A stretch of 16,392 bases of DNA, from positions 1 through 16,392 of the forward strand of contig ONVG01000010.1 in assembly GCA_900321195.1 (NCBI GenBank), given 5' to 3'. The translations under genes and the position numbers were made by a program. Position 1 is the first letter of the stretch. Every line of letters starts with the position of its first letter. Below are positions 1 through 7,021 of this stretch, in pieces. Below the pieces are notes generated by a model, which was given only the letters and a program-made list of their open reading frames with translations, searched no databases and had not been told where the DNA came from. The DNA is from an uncultured Eubacteriales bacterium (GTDB taxonomy: Bacteria > Bacillota > Clostridia > Oscillospirales > Acutalibacteraceae).

Positions 1-144
1 ATAGTAGTTTGTGTTTTTTATCTCATTTGAGATAGTAACTGCATCTGCTGCGCTTACCTCTGTTGTAATTGCAGGGAGTGCGCTTGTGGAACCGATAACT
101 GCTGCGATCATTCCGACCGCAAGAACTTTTGTTAATACATTCAT
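1..144 (-). CDS. Secreted protein, 5' end only (signal peptide)
   Basis: Only the first 48 codons are in the window; the gene runs off the left edge. The visible N-terminus is a classic Sec signal peptide: MNVLTK, then a hydrophobic core (VLAVGMIAAVIGSTSALPAI), then a likely signal peptidase I site after TTEVSA. The mature protein would begin near ADAVTISNEI, so the product is probably exported or cell-wall associated. The start at 144 is supported by an AAAGGAG ribosome binding site ending about 9-10 bases upstream and by a good promoter at 198-227. An alternative ATG at 140 hits a stop after two codons. The mature part is too short to assign a family. Confidence 0.8.
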   Translation of the reverse strand, partial: MNVLTKVLAVGMIAAVIGSTSALPAITTEVSAADAVTISNEIKNTNYY

Positions 145-197
145 CTGACCGATTCTCCTTTAGCATGATAAATTGTAACAAAACTGTTAACAAAATA

Positions 198-227
198 AAT
201 ATAGCATATTAATAACATTTGTGTCAA
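198..227 (-). promoter_or_regulatory. Sigma-A type promoter of the secreted-protein gene
   Basis: On the minus strand a perfect -35 TTGACA (222-227) is followed by an 18-base spacer and TATATT as the -10 (198-203). This predicts a start of transcription near 190 and a leader of about 45 bases before the ATG at 144. The leader contains the small palindrome GTTAAC. Confidence 0.75.
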
Positions 228-250
228 GCATGTTCGCGAAAAACAGCAGT

Positions 251-295
251 ATGATTAAAAATCACCCAAAGGGTATATTTCCTTTGGGTGATTTT
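251..295 (-). terminator. Rho-independent terminator after the Lgt-like gene
   Basis: A perfect 15-base stem (258-272 with 281-295, core CACCCAAAGG) encloses an 8-base loop. Read on the minus strand it is followed by a T-run, and it lies ten bases past the stop of the Lgt-like gene. It separates that gene from the promoter of the secreted-protein gene. Confidence 0.85.
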
Positions 296-304
296 ATCAA
301 AAAA

Positions 305-1273
305 TTATTCCTTGTTTTCAGAGCTTTCGGTATCGGTTTTTTCGGGAAATGTGAATTTTACATCAGGATATTTTTTGCTGAATTTCTCCTGCTCATAGGG
401 AGATATAGCGCCTGCGTACTGGTTATAGGCATATCCTTCGGGGACCTCTCCGACAGGAACTTTACAGCTGTAATTATCCTTTGTTTTCAGAACATAGCGT
501 CTGAGCAGCATGTATATTCCGGCAGCAAGTACGGCTATGCTTATCCACTGTGATGTTGAAAGTCCGAAAAGGTGGCCTCTTATCAGGTCGCCTCTGAAAA
601 ATTCATCTGTGAATCTTACCGCAGAATACATTATGAAATATATTGCAAGCAGTGAGCCTTTTTTAAGCTTCTTGTTGCTGAGTATCAAGAGTATGACCAT
701 CAGTATTATATTCAGACCTGCTTCTATAAGCGGTACGGGGATATGATTTGACATATGTGTTGTGTTGTCTTCATGTACATGAAGTACAGGTATTCCCCAG
801 CTTGCTTCAAGTCCGTAGCAGCAGCCTGCAAATGTGCAGCCTATCCTTCCGAATGCGTGGAACAGCGGTATTTCCGGAGCAAATATATCTGCATAAAGCG
901 GAAAGTCAGCATGAGCTGCTTTACAGTAAAGACAGGCTGCAAGTATCGCGCCTAAGAGTCCGCCGTAAAATACCATGCCGCCGAACATTTCTGAGAACAC
1001 GTTTATAAAAGCTCCGAATGAACCGAAGGCTTCTTCGCTGTGTTCAAATGCGTATTTAAGGACATCTGCCCTTGTTATCGCATATACTATATGTGCGCCC
1101 AGAAAAGCTCCCACTGTTGATATCAGAGGTATATTTATCAGATATATCTTGCTGTAGTCACGGCGTTTTTTGGTCGTTGTATACACCAGTATGCCTGATA
1201 TTATGATTCCGGCAAGTACACTCAGACCGTACATCGGCAGAGGCTTTCCGAACAGGTAGATATATGGCATCAT
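305..1273 (-). CDS. Lgt-family prolipoprotein diacylglyceryl transferase-like membrane protein
   Basis: A polytopic membrane protein of 322 residues with the Lgt layout: an early PLPMYGL segment, FYGGLLGA near residues 102-109, the family signature region GRIGCTFAGCCYG at 142-154, an RFTDEFFRGD loop near 220-229 and a last helix ending near 258. Lgt moves a diacylglyceryl group from phosphatidylglycerol to the lipobox cysteine of prelipoproteins at the membrane. Compared with the E. coli sequence as I remember it, Asn146, Glu151 and His103 are replaced by Cys, Cys and Tyr, while Arg143 and Gly154 are kept. About 60 hydrophilic residues follow the last helix, longer than usual. The ATG at 1273 follows AAAGGA at 9 bases. 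The gene lies just past the terminator of the upstream gene. A TATACT box at 1298-1303 might be its own -10, but no good -35 is visible. It could be a true Lgt variant or a paralogue with another substrate. Confidence 0.8.
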   Translation of the reverse strand: MMPYIYLFGKPLPMYGLSVLAGIIISGILVYTTTKKRRDYSKIYLINIPLISTVGAFLGAHIVYAITRADVLKYAFEHSEEAFGSFGAFINVFSEMFGGMVFYGGLLGAILAACLYCKAAHADFPLYADIFAPEIPLFHAFGRIGCTFAGCCYGLEASWGIPVLHVHEDNTTHMSNHIPVPLIEAGLNIILMVILLILSNKKLKKGSLLAIYFIMYSAVRFTDEFFRGDLIRGHLFGLSTSQWISIAVLAAGIYMLLRRYVLKTKDNYSCKVPVGEVPEGYAYNQYAGAISPYEQEKFSKKYPDVKFTFPEKTDTESSENKE

Positions 1274-1300
1274 GCTTATCAGTCCTTTATATTTTTAAGT

Positions 1301-1334
1301 ATAAAAATTGGCGATCAGTTCCTGACCGCCAATT
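1301..1334 (-). terminator. Rho-independent terminator of the first Q/P-rich membrane protein gene
   Basis: A 13-base stem with one G-U pair (1306-1318 with 1322-1334) closes a 3-base loop. On the minus strand it is followed by TTTTTATA. It lies about 20 bases past the stop at 1356. Confidence 0.8.
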
Positions 1335-1355
1335 ACATTTTGTGTTTTCCTTGTT

Positions 1356-1955
1356 TTAGCCTAAGTATCCGCTAAAGTTTGATACTGAAGGAGTTTTGCT
1401 GATAGCGCTGCCCATAGTTGTTGTCTTGTTTACCGCACTTTCGATAGAGCAGTATGAGCATGTTGAGCAGCTTGTTATGAACATTGCAACAACACATACT
1501 ATAAAGCCTGCACAGCCGAATATAAGACCGAGTGTCGGGATAACGCCCTTTGGCTTGCCTGCGCGTGCATTGTCAGAGTTGACTTTAAGTGCAAGGAGCA
1601 GTGAACCAACGCAAAGTATAAGAGCAATTATGCAGAGTATAAGTGAGAATACAGGACTGATACCGCCCTGAATGTTTATACCTGCAAGAGCTTCTGCGCT
1701 CTTTACTGTTGAATTGTTTGCTGCCGTGTTGAGAATACCGTAAAAGTTGTCAGAGAGTATTGCTGAAAGCAATCCTAAGCCGAAGCCTGTCAGTCCGCCG
1801 ACACATGAGATAACTCCGAGCATATCATTATCAAAAAGAGGTTTCTTTGGCTGCTGCGGCATTTGCGGCATCTGGGGCATCTGCGGAATTTGCGGCATCT
1901 GCGACTGCTGTGGCTGCTGTGGCATCTGATTCTGGTTAAAGTTCTGATTATCCAT
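1356..1955 (-). CDS. Small Q/P-rich multi-pass membrane protein, paralogue A
   Basis: The 199-residue product has no enzymatic motif I recognise. Its N-terminal 38 residues are hydrophilic and rich in Gln, Pro and Met, with repeated MPQ units. Three hydrophobic stretches follow: from about residue 47 (LGVISC...LLSAIL), about 100-125, and about 138-160. The layout resembles DUF4190-type small membrane proteins. Directly after the last hydrophobic stretch comes SCSTCSYCS, a C-x2-C-x2-C motif, then a short polar tail. The start is placed at ATG 1955 because its paralogue has the equivalent start (MDNQNF against MNNQNF). An in-frame GTG at 1967 almost touches the AAAGGAAA ribosome binding site and is unlikely. 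The gene has its own promoter and terminator. Function is unknown; a cell-envelope role is only inference. Confidence 0.75.
   Translation of the reverse strand: MDNQNFNQNQMPQQPQQSQMPQIPQMPQMPQMPQQPKKPLFDNDMLGVISCVGGLTGFGLGLLSAILSDNFYGILNTAANNSTVKSAEALAGINIQGGISPVFSLILCIIALILCVGSLLLALKVNSDNARAGKPKGVIPTLGLIFGCAGFIVCVVAMFITSCSTCSYCSIESAVNKTTTMGSAISKTPSVSNFSGYLG
1851..1925 (-). repeat. MPQ-coding short tandem repeat
   Basis: Within paralogue A the coding sequence contains irregular tandem units of 6-12 bases that encode MPQ, IPQ and QPQ steps (about residues 11-35). Such a tract can change length by slippage in whole codons. The paralogue at 2156 lacks this expansion. Confidence 0.6.
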
Positions 1956-2004
1956 TATTATACACACTTTCCTTTCGGTTATTTATATTTACAAATACGT
2001 CATT

Positions 2005-2033
2005 ATATTACCAAATATTTGACATATTGTCAA
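2005..2033 (-). promoter_or_regulatory. Promoter of paralogue A with a palindrome over the -35
   Basis: On the minus strand a perfect TTGACA (2028-2033), a 17-base spacer and TAATAT (2005-2010) form a near-consensus sigma-A promoter. The -35 is one half of a perfect 6-3-6 inverted repeat, TTGACA-n3-TGTCAA, at 2019-2033. That repeat could be an operator or a chance extension of the -35. Transcription would begin near 1998. Confidence 0.8.
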
Positions 2034-2109
2034 CTATGTTTATTTACATCCTTTTTATAAACAAAAATCAACTTTTATGCAATCTGTCAAATATATATTT
2101 TTATTAACA

Positions 2110-2140
2110 TAAAAACAGTGTCCGCGAATACGGACACTGT
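2110..2140 (-). terminator. Rho-independent terminator of paralogue B
   Basis: A perfect 10-base stem, ACAGTGTCCG (2115-2124) with its complement at 2131-2140, has a 6-base loop. On the minus strand it is followed by TTTTTATG. It lies 15 bases past the stop at 2156. Confidence 0.85.
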
Positions 2141-2155
2141 GATGATTTTTTATTT

Positions 2156-2605
2156 TTAGGGTATCATGCTGCAGATTGAGCACATATTGCAGCTTGTGAA
2201 GAACAAAGCTATGAAGCATATAAATGCGCCTGCTATACCGAAAATAAGTCCGAGTGAAGCTATTGTTCCTCTTGGCATACCTGCGCGAATTCTTTCATTG
2301 CCGACCTTTAATGCAAGGAAAACAGCAAGTGCGCCTAAAAGCAGCGCAAGTATATTAAATATAAAGCCTACTACAGGACTGAAACCGTAGACACCTTTAA
2401 AATACGAGCTGCCTACATAGCCTACAGTTGCTATACCGTAAACGCTGTTTGAAATTACTGCCGACAGTATTCCAAGACCTAAGCTTATTACTCCGCTTGT
2501 ACATGAAATTATGCCGAGCATATCATTATTGAATAATGGGGCTTTTGGCTGTGTATTCTGAGGTACCTGTGTCTGAGGCGCCTGCTCAAAATTCTGATTA
2601 TTCAT
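2156..2605 (-). CDS. Small Q/P-rich multi-pass membrane protein, paralogue B
   Basis: The 149-residue product is clearly homologous to its downstream neighbour at 1356. Both share the MNNQNF/MDNQNF start, PLFNNDMLGIISC against PLFDNDMLGVISC, the LGLIFG segment and the cysteine cluster after the last hydrophobic stretch (SCNMCSICS). It has three hydrophobic segments, a shorter N-terminal Q/P region and almost no tail after the cysteines (it ends MIP). The start at 2605 matches the paralogue and follows AAAGGG by about 12 bases. An upstream in-frame ATG at 2626 would place the ribosome binding site inside the coding region. The two genes each have a promoter and a terminator, so they look like a tandem duplication expressed independently. 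Function is unknown. Confidence 0.75.
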   Translation of the reverse strand: MNNQNFEQAPQTQVPQNTQPKAPLFNNDMLGIISCTSGVISLGLGILSAVISNSVYGIATVGYVGSSYFKGVYGFSPVVGFIFNILALLLGALAVFLALKVGNERIRAGMPRGTIASLGLIFGIAGAFICFIALFFTSCNMCSICSMIP

Positions 2606-2652
2606 TTTTATACACTTCCCTTTCATTTATTATGTATATGTAATACGAGTTC

Positions 2653-2681
2653 ATAATATCACAGCAAATAATTCTTGTCAA
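2653..2681 (-). promoter_or_regulatory. Sigma-A type promoter of paralogue B
   Basis: On the minus strand TTGACA (2676-2681), a 17-base spacer and TATTAT (2653-2658) form a strong promoter about 48 bases upstream of the ATG at 2605. Confidence 0.8.
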
Positions 2682-2714
2682 TGAAATAAAAATTTTTTTT
2701 AAAATAATTTTATT

Positions 2715-2740
2715 ATTCGACCTTTTGAGGTCGAATTTTT
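2715..2740 (+). terminator. Plus-strand terminator-like hairpin ahead of the virion operon
   Basis: A perfect 8-base stem, ATTCGACC (2715-2722) with GGTCGAAT (2729-2736), has a 6-base loop and is followed on the plus strand by TTTTTGCGTTTTTA. It looks like an intrinsic terminator, yet no plus-strand gene precedes it in the window. It ends about 40 bases before the small terminase gene. It may shield the operon from readthrough, act as an attenuator, or be left over from a lost gene. Confidence 0.6.
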
Positions 2741-2778
2741 GCGTTTTTAGCTGTATTAGTGAAAGGAGGTTTTAATGA

Positions 2779-3282
2779 TTGAACAATAAAAAGAAAAAGC
2801 TCAGTGCAAAGGAAAGAAATTTCTGTGCAGCCTATCTTTATTTCGGAAATGCTTTTGACGCTGCTAAGGAGTCCGGTTTTGATGCGCCTGAAAAATCAGG
2901 TACAGAGCTTCTCTCAAGAGATGATATCTGTAATGAGATAGAAAGACTTTTTGAAAAGCATCTTTCTCTTACCGATAAAAGCGCTGTTTCGGGTTATGAA
3001 AGACTCGCTTTCGGCAGTATTGAGGGCGCTGTAAGACTTCTCTTTGCGGATGATCCGCTTGCCGAGATAGAAAAAGGATGCAGTCTTTTCAATGTAGCTG
3101 AGATAAAAAGACCGAAAGAGGGTGCTTTGGAGATAAAATTTTTTGACAGGCTAAAAGCTCTTGAAAAGCTTGAGGCTCATTCTTCGTGCAGCAGAAACGG
3201 TACGTCTGATTTCTACAATGCTATTGTCGGCGGTATCGCTGACAGGGATATCTCTGATAATGAAGGGCAGGAGGATGTATGA
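2779..3282 (+). CDS. terS: Phage terminase small subunit
   Basis: The 167-residue product begins with a Lys-rich stretch followed by LSAKERNFCAAYLYFGNAFDAAKESGF, spread over about residues 8-35. This is the helix-turn-helix pattern of the terminase_2/PBSX-type small subunit, which recognises DNA and recruits the large subunit for packaging. The start is a TTG at 2779, nine bases after AGGAGG (2764-2769). An ATG at 2775 opens only a four-codon frame (MIEQ). The 3' end overlaps the next gene by ATGA, which indicates translational coupling. It is the first gene of the virion operon and I see no convincing sigma-A promoter between it and the hairpin at 2715. Confidence 0.85.
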   Translation: MNNKKKKLSAKERNFCAAYLYFGNAFDAAKESGFDAPEKSGTELLSRDDICNEIERLFEKHLSLTDKSAVSGYERLAFGSIEGAVRLLFADDPLAEIEKGCSLFNVAEIKRPKEGALEIKFFDRLKALEKLEAHSSCSRNGTSDFYNAIVGGIADRDISDNEGQEDV

Positions 3283-4526
3283 GCTTTAAAGCATTTTCTG
3301 AAAAACAGCTTGATGTTCTAAGCTGGTGGTCGCCTAAAAGGAAAACTTCTTCCTATGACGGAATCATCTGCGACGGTGCTGTAAGGAGCGGAAAGACCTT
3401 ATGCATGAGCGTTTCTTTTGTAAGCTGGGCTATGTTCAGCTTTGACGGCGGAAGCTTTGCGATATGCGGAAAGACTATCCGCTCTGTTAAAAGAAATGTT
3501 GCGTCGCCTTTGCTCAATATTATTCGGGAGCTTGGCTTTCGTGTTCAGGAAAGGCTTTCGTCAAACATTTTTACCGTTTATTCGGGTGAAAGGAAAAATA
3601 CCTTTTATCTTTTCGGCGGACGTGATGAAAGCTCGGCGGCTCTTATACAGGGCATCACTCTTTGCGGCGTTCTCTTTGATGAGGCGGCTCTTATGCCGAG
3701 ATCGTTCGTTGAACAGGCTCTTGCAAGATGCTCTGTTGAAGGCTCAAAGCTATGGTTCAACTGTAATCCCGAATATCCTCAGCACTGGTTTTGCAGGGAA
3801 TGGATAAAGAAAACTAAGGAAAAGAATATCTACTACATACATTTTGTTATGGAGGATAATCCGTCCCTCTCAAAGAAAATGCTCGACCGATACAAAAAAC
3901 TGTATTCGGGCAGCTTCTATGACAGATTTGTTTTGGGAAAGTGGACTGCAAGCGAAGGGCTTGTCTATCCGTTTATGTCTGACGATAAAATGCTGTTTGA
4001 TATCCCTGACGGTGATGCGGAGGAATACGTCATCTCGTGTGATTACGGTACTGTCAATCCGTCGTCCTTCGGTTTATGGGCTCTTTTTGACGGGCATTGG
4101 TACAGGATAAGCGAATATTACTACAGCTCTAAAAAAGAGGGCATGTCAAGAACTGACGAGGAGCATTATCAGGGCTTATGTGAGCTTGCAGGCGAAAGGG
4201 ACATATCAAAGATAATAGTCGATCCCTCAGCCGCAAGCTTTATAGAAGTCATAAGGCGGCACGGAAAATACAAGGTCGTTCCTGCAAAGAATACGGTCCT
4301 TGACGGTATCAGGCAGACGAGCACCGCTCTTAAAGACGGCTCTGTGCGTATTTGCAGGTGCTGCGGCGACAGTATAAGGGAGTTCGGGCTTTACCGCTGG
4401 GAAAGCGGCGGCAATGACCGTCCTGTCAAGGAAAATGATCACTCTATGGATGATATTCGTTACTTTGTTTCTACTGTTCTTAATAATTCTGACGGCGGAT
4501 TTTTTGTGTTTGCCGCTCAGAGATGA
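3279..4526 (+). CDS. terL: Phage terminase large subunit
   Basis: This is a 415-residue PBSX-type packaging motor and headful nuclease. The ATPase part shows Walker A GAVRSGKT (33-40), Walker B GVLFDEA (130-136, Asp134-Glu135) and a coupling motif NCNPE (161-165). The C-terminal RNase H-like nuclease part shows the acidic residues expected for metal binding: Asp255 in SCDYGTVNP, Asp315 in IIVDPSA, and Asp391/392 in SMDDIRYF. Length and all key residues match a functional enzyme, so this is not a decayed copy. It overlaps terS by four bases and lies 15 bases ahead of the portal gene. Known relatives in PBSX-like elements package host DNA by headful filling; whether this one does so is inference. 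Confidence 0.93.
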   Translation: MSFKAFSEKQLDVLSWWSPKRKTSSYDGIICDGAVRSGKTLCMSVSFVSWAMFSFDGGSFAICGKTIRSVKRNVASPLLNIIRELGFRVQERLSSNIFTVYSGERKNTFYLFGGRDESSAALIQGITLCGVLFDEAALMPRSFVEQALARCSVEGSKLWFNCNPEYPQHWFCREWIKKTKEKNIYYIHFVMEDNPSLSKKMLDRYKKLYSGSFYDRFVLGKWTASEGLVYPFMSDDKMLFDIPDGDAEEYVISCDYGTVNPSSFGLWALFDGHWYRISEYYYSSKKEGMSRTDEEHYQGLCELAGERDISKIIVDPSAASFIEVIRRHGKYKVVPAKNTVLDGIRQTSTALKDGSVRICRCCGDSIREFGLYRWESGGNDRPVKENDHSMDDIRYFVSTVLNNSDGGFFVFAAQR

Positions 4527-4541
4527 TAGTGAGGTGATTTT

Positions 4542-5675
4542 ATGGGTCTTTTTGACCGCAGCAGAAAAAAGAAAGATGAAAAGCTTGTGCAGACGGCAGG
4601 AAGGATATATCCTCAGCCGCTTGGAATGTTCGGCAGTCGGGGCAGTGTCAGCGCCGAACATCGCCTATACAAGTCCCTGCGTGAAAGTGTCCCTATAGTT
4701 GATGCGGCTGTATGCAAGCTTGTAAGGCTTGCAGGCGGATTTTCAGTCAAGTGCACTGATAAGGATACCGAGAATGACATCAATTCTTTTTTGAAGAATG
4801 TAAGTGTAAACGGTCTGCAAAACGGTATTGACAGTTTTTTGAATATATTCCTTGATCAGATGATAATTTACGGTACGGCTGTAGGAGAGATAGTTCTTGA
4901 TGACAGCGGCAGGAATATAGCCGCTCTCTACAATGCTTCGCTTGATGATGTTGAGCTTACAGCAGGCGACAGTCCGCTTGATGTAAAGATAATGTCATGC
5001 GACAGTCAGGGGAACAGGTCTGAGGTAAGATATCCCTCACTTGTTATCTGCGGTACTATCCTTGACGAGCCGAACAGGATATACGGCAATTCCGTATTAA
5101 GAGGACTTCCTTTTGTATGCGATATCATCGGAAAGATATTCAAGGCTATAGGTACGAACTGGGACAGAGTGGGAAATGTAAGATTTGCCGTGTCATACAA
5201 GCCTTCCGACAGCGACAGGAGCTTTTCAAAAGAACGCGCTCAGCAGATAGCGTCGGAATGGAGCAAGGCTATGAACAGCGCCCAGCCGAGAGATTTTGTT
5301 TCGGTAGGTGATGTCAGTGTCAGCGTTATCGGCGCTGACAATCAGATACCTGACAGTCAGGTGCCTGTAAGACTTCTCCTTGAGCAGATAGTTTCAAAGC
5401 TGTCTGTTCCGCCGTTTTTGCTCGGACTGTCATGGTCCTCTACGGAAAGAATGTCCGCTCAGCAGGCCGATATCCTTACAAGCGAGCTTGAATACTACAG
5501 GAGACGCTTAGAGCCTTGCATCAGGCGTATCTGTGACATGTATCTGAAGCTCAGCGGCAGAATGTGCGGATATTCTATAGAGTGGGACAATATCAACCTT
5601 CAGGATGAAGTTGAGCTTGCGAAAGCTAAGCTTCTTGATGCACAGGCTGAAAATCTTATGAAAGAAAGGAATTGA
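4542..5675 (+). CDS. Phage portal protein
   Basis: The 377-residue product is of the HK97/Phage_portal type, a dodecameric ring at one capsid vertex through which DNA enters. Supporting features are a basic N-terminus (MGLFDRSRKKKDEK), the early segment LRESVPIVDAAVCKLVRLAGG (split about 48-68), and a C-terminal region with SKLSVPPFLLGL and a helical stretch LTSELEYYRRRLEPCIRRICD typical of portal crown and wing helices. Its position between large terminase and prohead protease is the standard one. A GAGGTGA ribosome binding site precedes the ATG. It ends four bases before the next start. Confidence 0.87.
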   Translation: MGLFDRSRKKKDEKLVQTAGRIYPQPLGMFGSRGSVSAEHRLYKSLRESVPIVDAAVCKLVRLAGGFSVKCTDKDTENDINSFLKNVSVNGLQNGIDSFLNIFLDQMIIYGTAVGEIVLDDSGRNIAALYNASLDDVELTAGDSPLDVKIMSCDSQGNRSEVRYPSLVICGTILDEPNRIYGNSVLRGLPFVCDIIGKIFKAIGTNWDRVGNVRFAVSYKPSDSDRSFSKERAQQIASEWSKAMNSAQPRDFVSVGDVSVSVIGADNQIPDSQVPVRLLLEQIVSKLSVPPFLLGLSWSSTERMSAQQADILTSELEYYRRRLEPCIRRICDMYLKLSGRMCGYSIEWDNINLQDEVELAKAKLLDAQAENLMKERN

Positions 5676-5679
5676 TGAT

Positions 5680-6648
5680 ATGGATAATATCTGTGGGATG
5701 CCGCTTAAAAGCGAGCTTGAACAGATAAACAAATATACAAGACGTGAACTTAAAGAAGATGAAGTATATGTTTTTCCAGTTGTGCTTTGCGACAACGAGA
5801 TAGACAGGGACGGAGAAAGATTTTCCGATTCTGCGCTTGAAAAGCTTGCAGAGCTTTTTGTAGGCGTTACGGGTATTGCTGACCATGACCCGAAAGCGCT
5901 CAATCAGACAGCAAGGATATTCAGCTGTAAAGTCGAGAATGTTGAGGGAAAGCTTACCTCTGACGGCAGAGCGTACAAAAGACTGTATGCAAAAGCTTAT
6001 GTTCCAAAAAGCGGGCAGAGCAGTGAGCTTATCCTTGCGCTTGACAGCGGAATAAAAAAAGAAGTGAGTGTCGGCTGTTCTGTAGGAAAAAGAATATGCT
6101 CCGTATGCGGTCAGGATATATCTGTCTGTGAGCATATAAAGGGCAGAAAATACAGCGGACAGACTTGTTTCGTTACTCTTGATGAGCCTTTGGATGCTTA
6201 TGAATGGTCATTTGTTGCCGTTCCTGCTCAGAAGGCGGCCGGAGTCGTTAAATGCCTTTCAGACAAGGCAAAAATAAAGAATACTTTTGGAGGAAATGAA
6301 AGAATGGATATCGAAAAAAAGCTTTTCAGCAATACCGAGCAGAGTTTTTCCGCCGAAGAACTTCAGGAGCTTGTCAGACGCTTTGACAGTCTTGAAAAAA
6401 GAGCTTCGGACGGCGACCATTACAGGTCTGTGCTTATCAAGGATGTAAATATCCTTGCAGCGCTCACCATACCGCAGCTTGGCAGGGATACTCTTGACAG
6501 TATTACAAAGGCGCTTTCAGTAAAGCAGCTTGACGAGCTGAAACATGCTCTTGAAACTAAGGCGGCAGACAAAATGCCGGTGAAGCCGCAGCTCTTCAGG
6601 GAAAATAACAAAGCTGCAAACAACAATACACTTTATAAAAACATTTGA
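5680..6648 (+). CDS. HK97-family prohead protease with C-terminal scaffold-like domain
   Basis: The 322-residue product has two parts. Residues 30-190 form a U35/HK97-type maturation protease: DRDGERFSDSALEKL, the probable catalytic His69 in GIADHDP, the Ser130 region KEVSVGCSVG, and the acidic-hydrophobic block DAYEWSFVAVPAQ. An inserted cysteine knuckle (Cys140, Cys143, Cys150, His152, Cys163) may bind zinc; similar insertions occur in clostridial phage proteases as I recall them. From residue 209 the sequence becomes charged and helical and resembles a scaffold or delta domain that guides capsid assembly. AAAGGA precedes the ATG at 5680 by 9 bases. An internal start at 6304 could give the scaffold separately. 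It sits just before the decoration and capsid genes. Confidence 0.85.
   Translation: MDNICGMPLKSELEQINKYTRRELKEDEVYVFPVVLCDNEIDRDGERFSDSALEKLAELFVGVTGIADHDPKALNQTARIFSCKVENVEGKLTSDGRAYKRLYAKAYVPKSGQSSELILALDSGIKKEVSVGCSVGKRICSVCGQDISVCEHIKGRKYSGQTCFVTLDEPLDAYEWSFVAVPAQKAAGVVKCLSDKAKIKNTFGGNERMDIEKKLFSNTEQSFSAEELQELVRRFDSLEKRASDGDHYRSVLIKDVNILAALTIPQLGRDTLDSITKALSVKQLDELKHALETKAADKMPVKPQLFRENNKAANNNTLYKNI
6304..6648 (+). CDS. Nested in-frame scaffold-like product inside the protease gene
   Basis: An in-frame ATG (codon 209 of the protease gene) follows a strong GGAGG at 6289-6293 with 10 bases between. The start coincides with the boundary between the protease domain and the helical, charged region beginning MDIEKKLFSN. 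The 114-residue product would be a free scaffolding protein, as in lambda, where Nu3 is made from within the C gene. The ribosome binding site and domain boundary are seen in the sequence; separate translation is inference. Confidence 0.5.
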   Translation: MDIEKKLFSNTEQSFSAEELQELVRRFDSLEKRASDGDHYRSVLIKDVNILAALTIPQLGRDTLDSITKALSVKQLDELKHALETKAADKMPVKPQLFRENNKAANNNTLYKNI

Positions 6649-6661
6649 GGAGGAAATAAAT

Positions 6662-7000
6662 ATGAATGTATCTTTTAACGGTTATGACGAGGGAATAGTT
6701 ACTTTTGAGGCTGCGAGCGGTGTTGCTGCCGGCAATCCCGTTGCAGTAAGCGCAAACGGAAAAGTCACTGCTGTGACAAGCAACGCTTTCTGCGGTATAT
6801 GCAAAAGCGTGAGAAACGGTTATGCGGCTGTACAGCTCAAAGGCTATGTGCAGATGCCGAGTACTGGCAGCATATCTCTGGGATATTCAAAGCTTGCGGC
6901 TGCTGCAGGCGGCAAGATAAAGGCTGACAGCACGAACGGAAGAGAATATCTCGTTGTTGATTTTGATTCGACAGCAAATGTTGTCGGTTTTATTCTTTGA
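6662..7000 (+). CDS. Probable capsid decoration / head fibre-like protein
   Basis: A small 112-residue beta-rich protein rich in Gly, Ala, Ser and Val, lying between the protease/scaffold and the major capsid gene. The pattern EAASGVAAGNPVAVSANGKV followed by FCGICKSVRNGYAAVQLKGYVQMP resembles DUF2190-type decoration proteins, which form trimers on the outside of HK97-fold capsids. GAGGAGG precedes the ATG. Position supports the call more strongly than motif. It could instead be a small unassigned structural protein. Confidence 0.65.
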   Translation: MNVSFNGYDEGIVTFEAASGVAAGNPVAVSANGKVTAVTSNAFCGICKSVRNGYAAVQLKGYVQMPSTGSISLGYSKLAAAAGGKIKADSTNGREYLVVDFDSTANVVGFIL

Positions 7001-7021
7001 TATTTAAGGAGGTTTTTTATT

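Noticed and set aside
1851..1930. Short repeats resembling a CRISPR or minisatellite
   Set aside because: The units are 6-12 bases, in frame and encode MPQ steps; there are no spacers.
2775..2789. ATG with good ribosome binding site before terS
   Set aside because: It opens a four-codon frame ending in TAA; the TTG four bases later opens the conserved small terminase frame.
5656..6135. A 159-codon minus-strand open frame opposite the protease gene
   Set aside because: It is antisense to a recognised protease domain and shows no motif or start signal.
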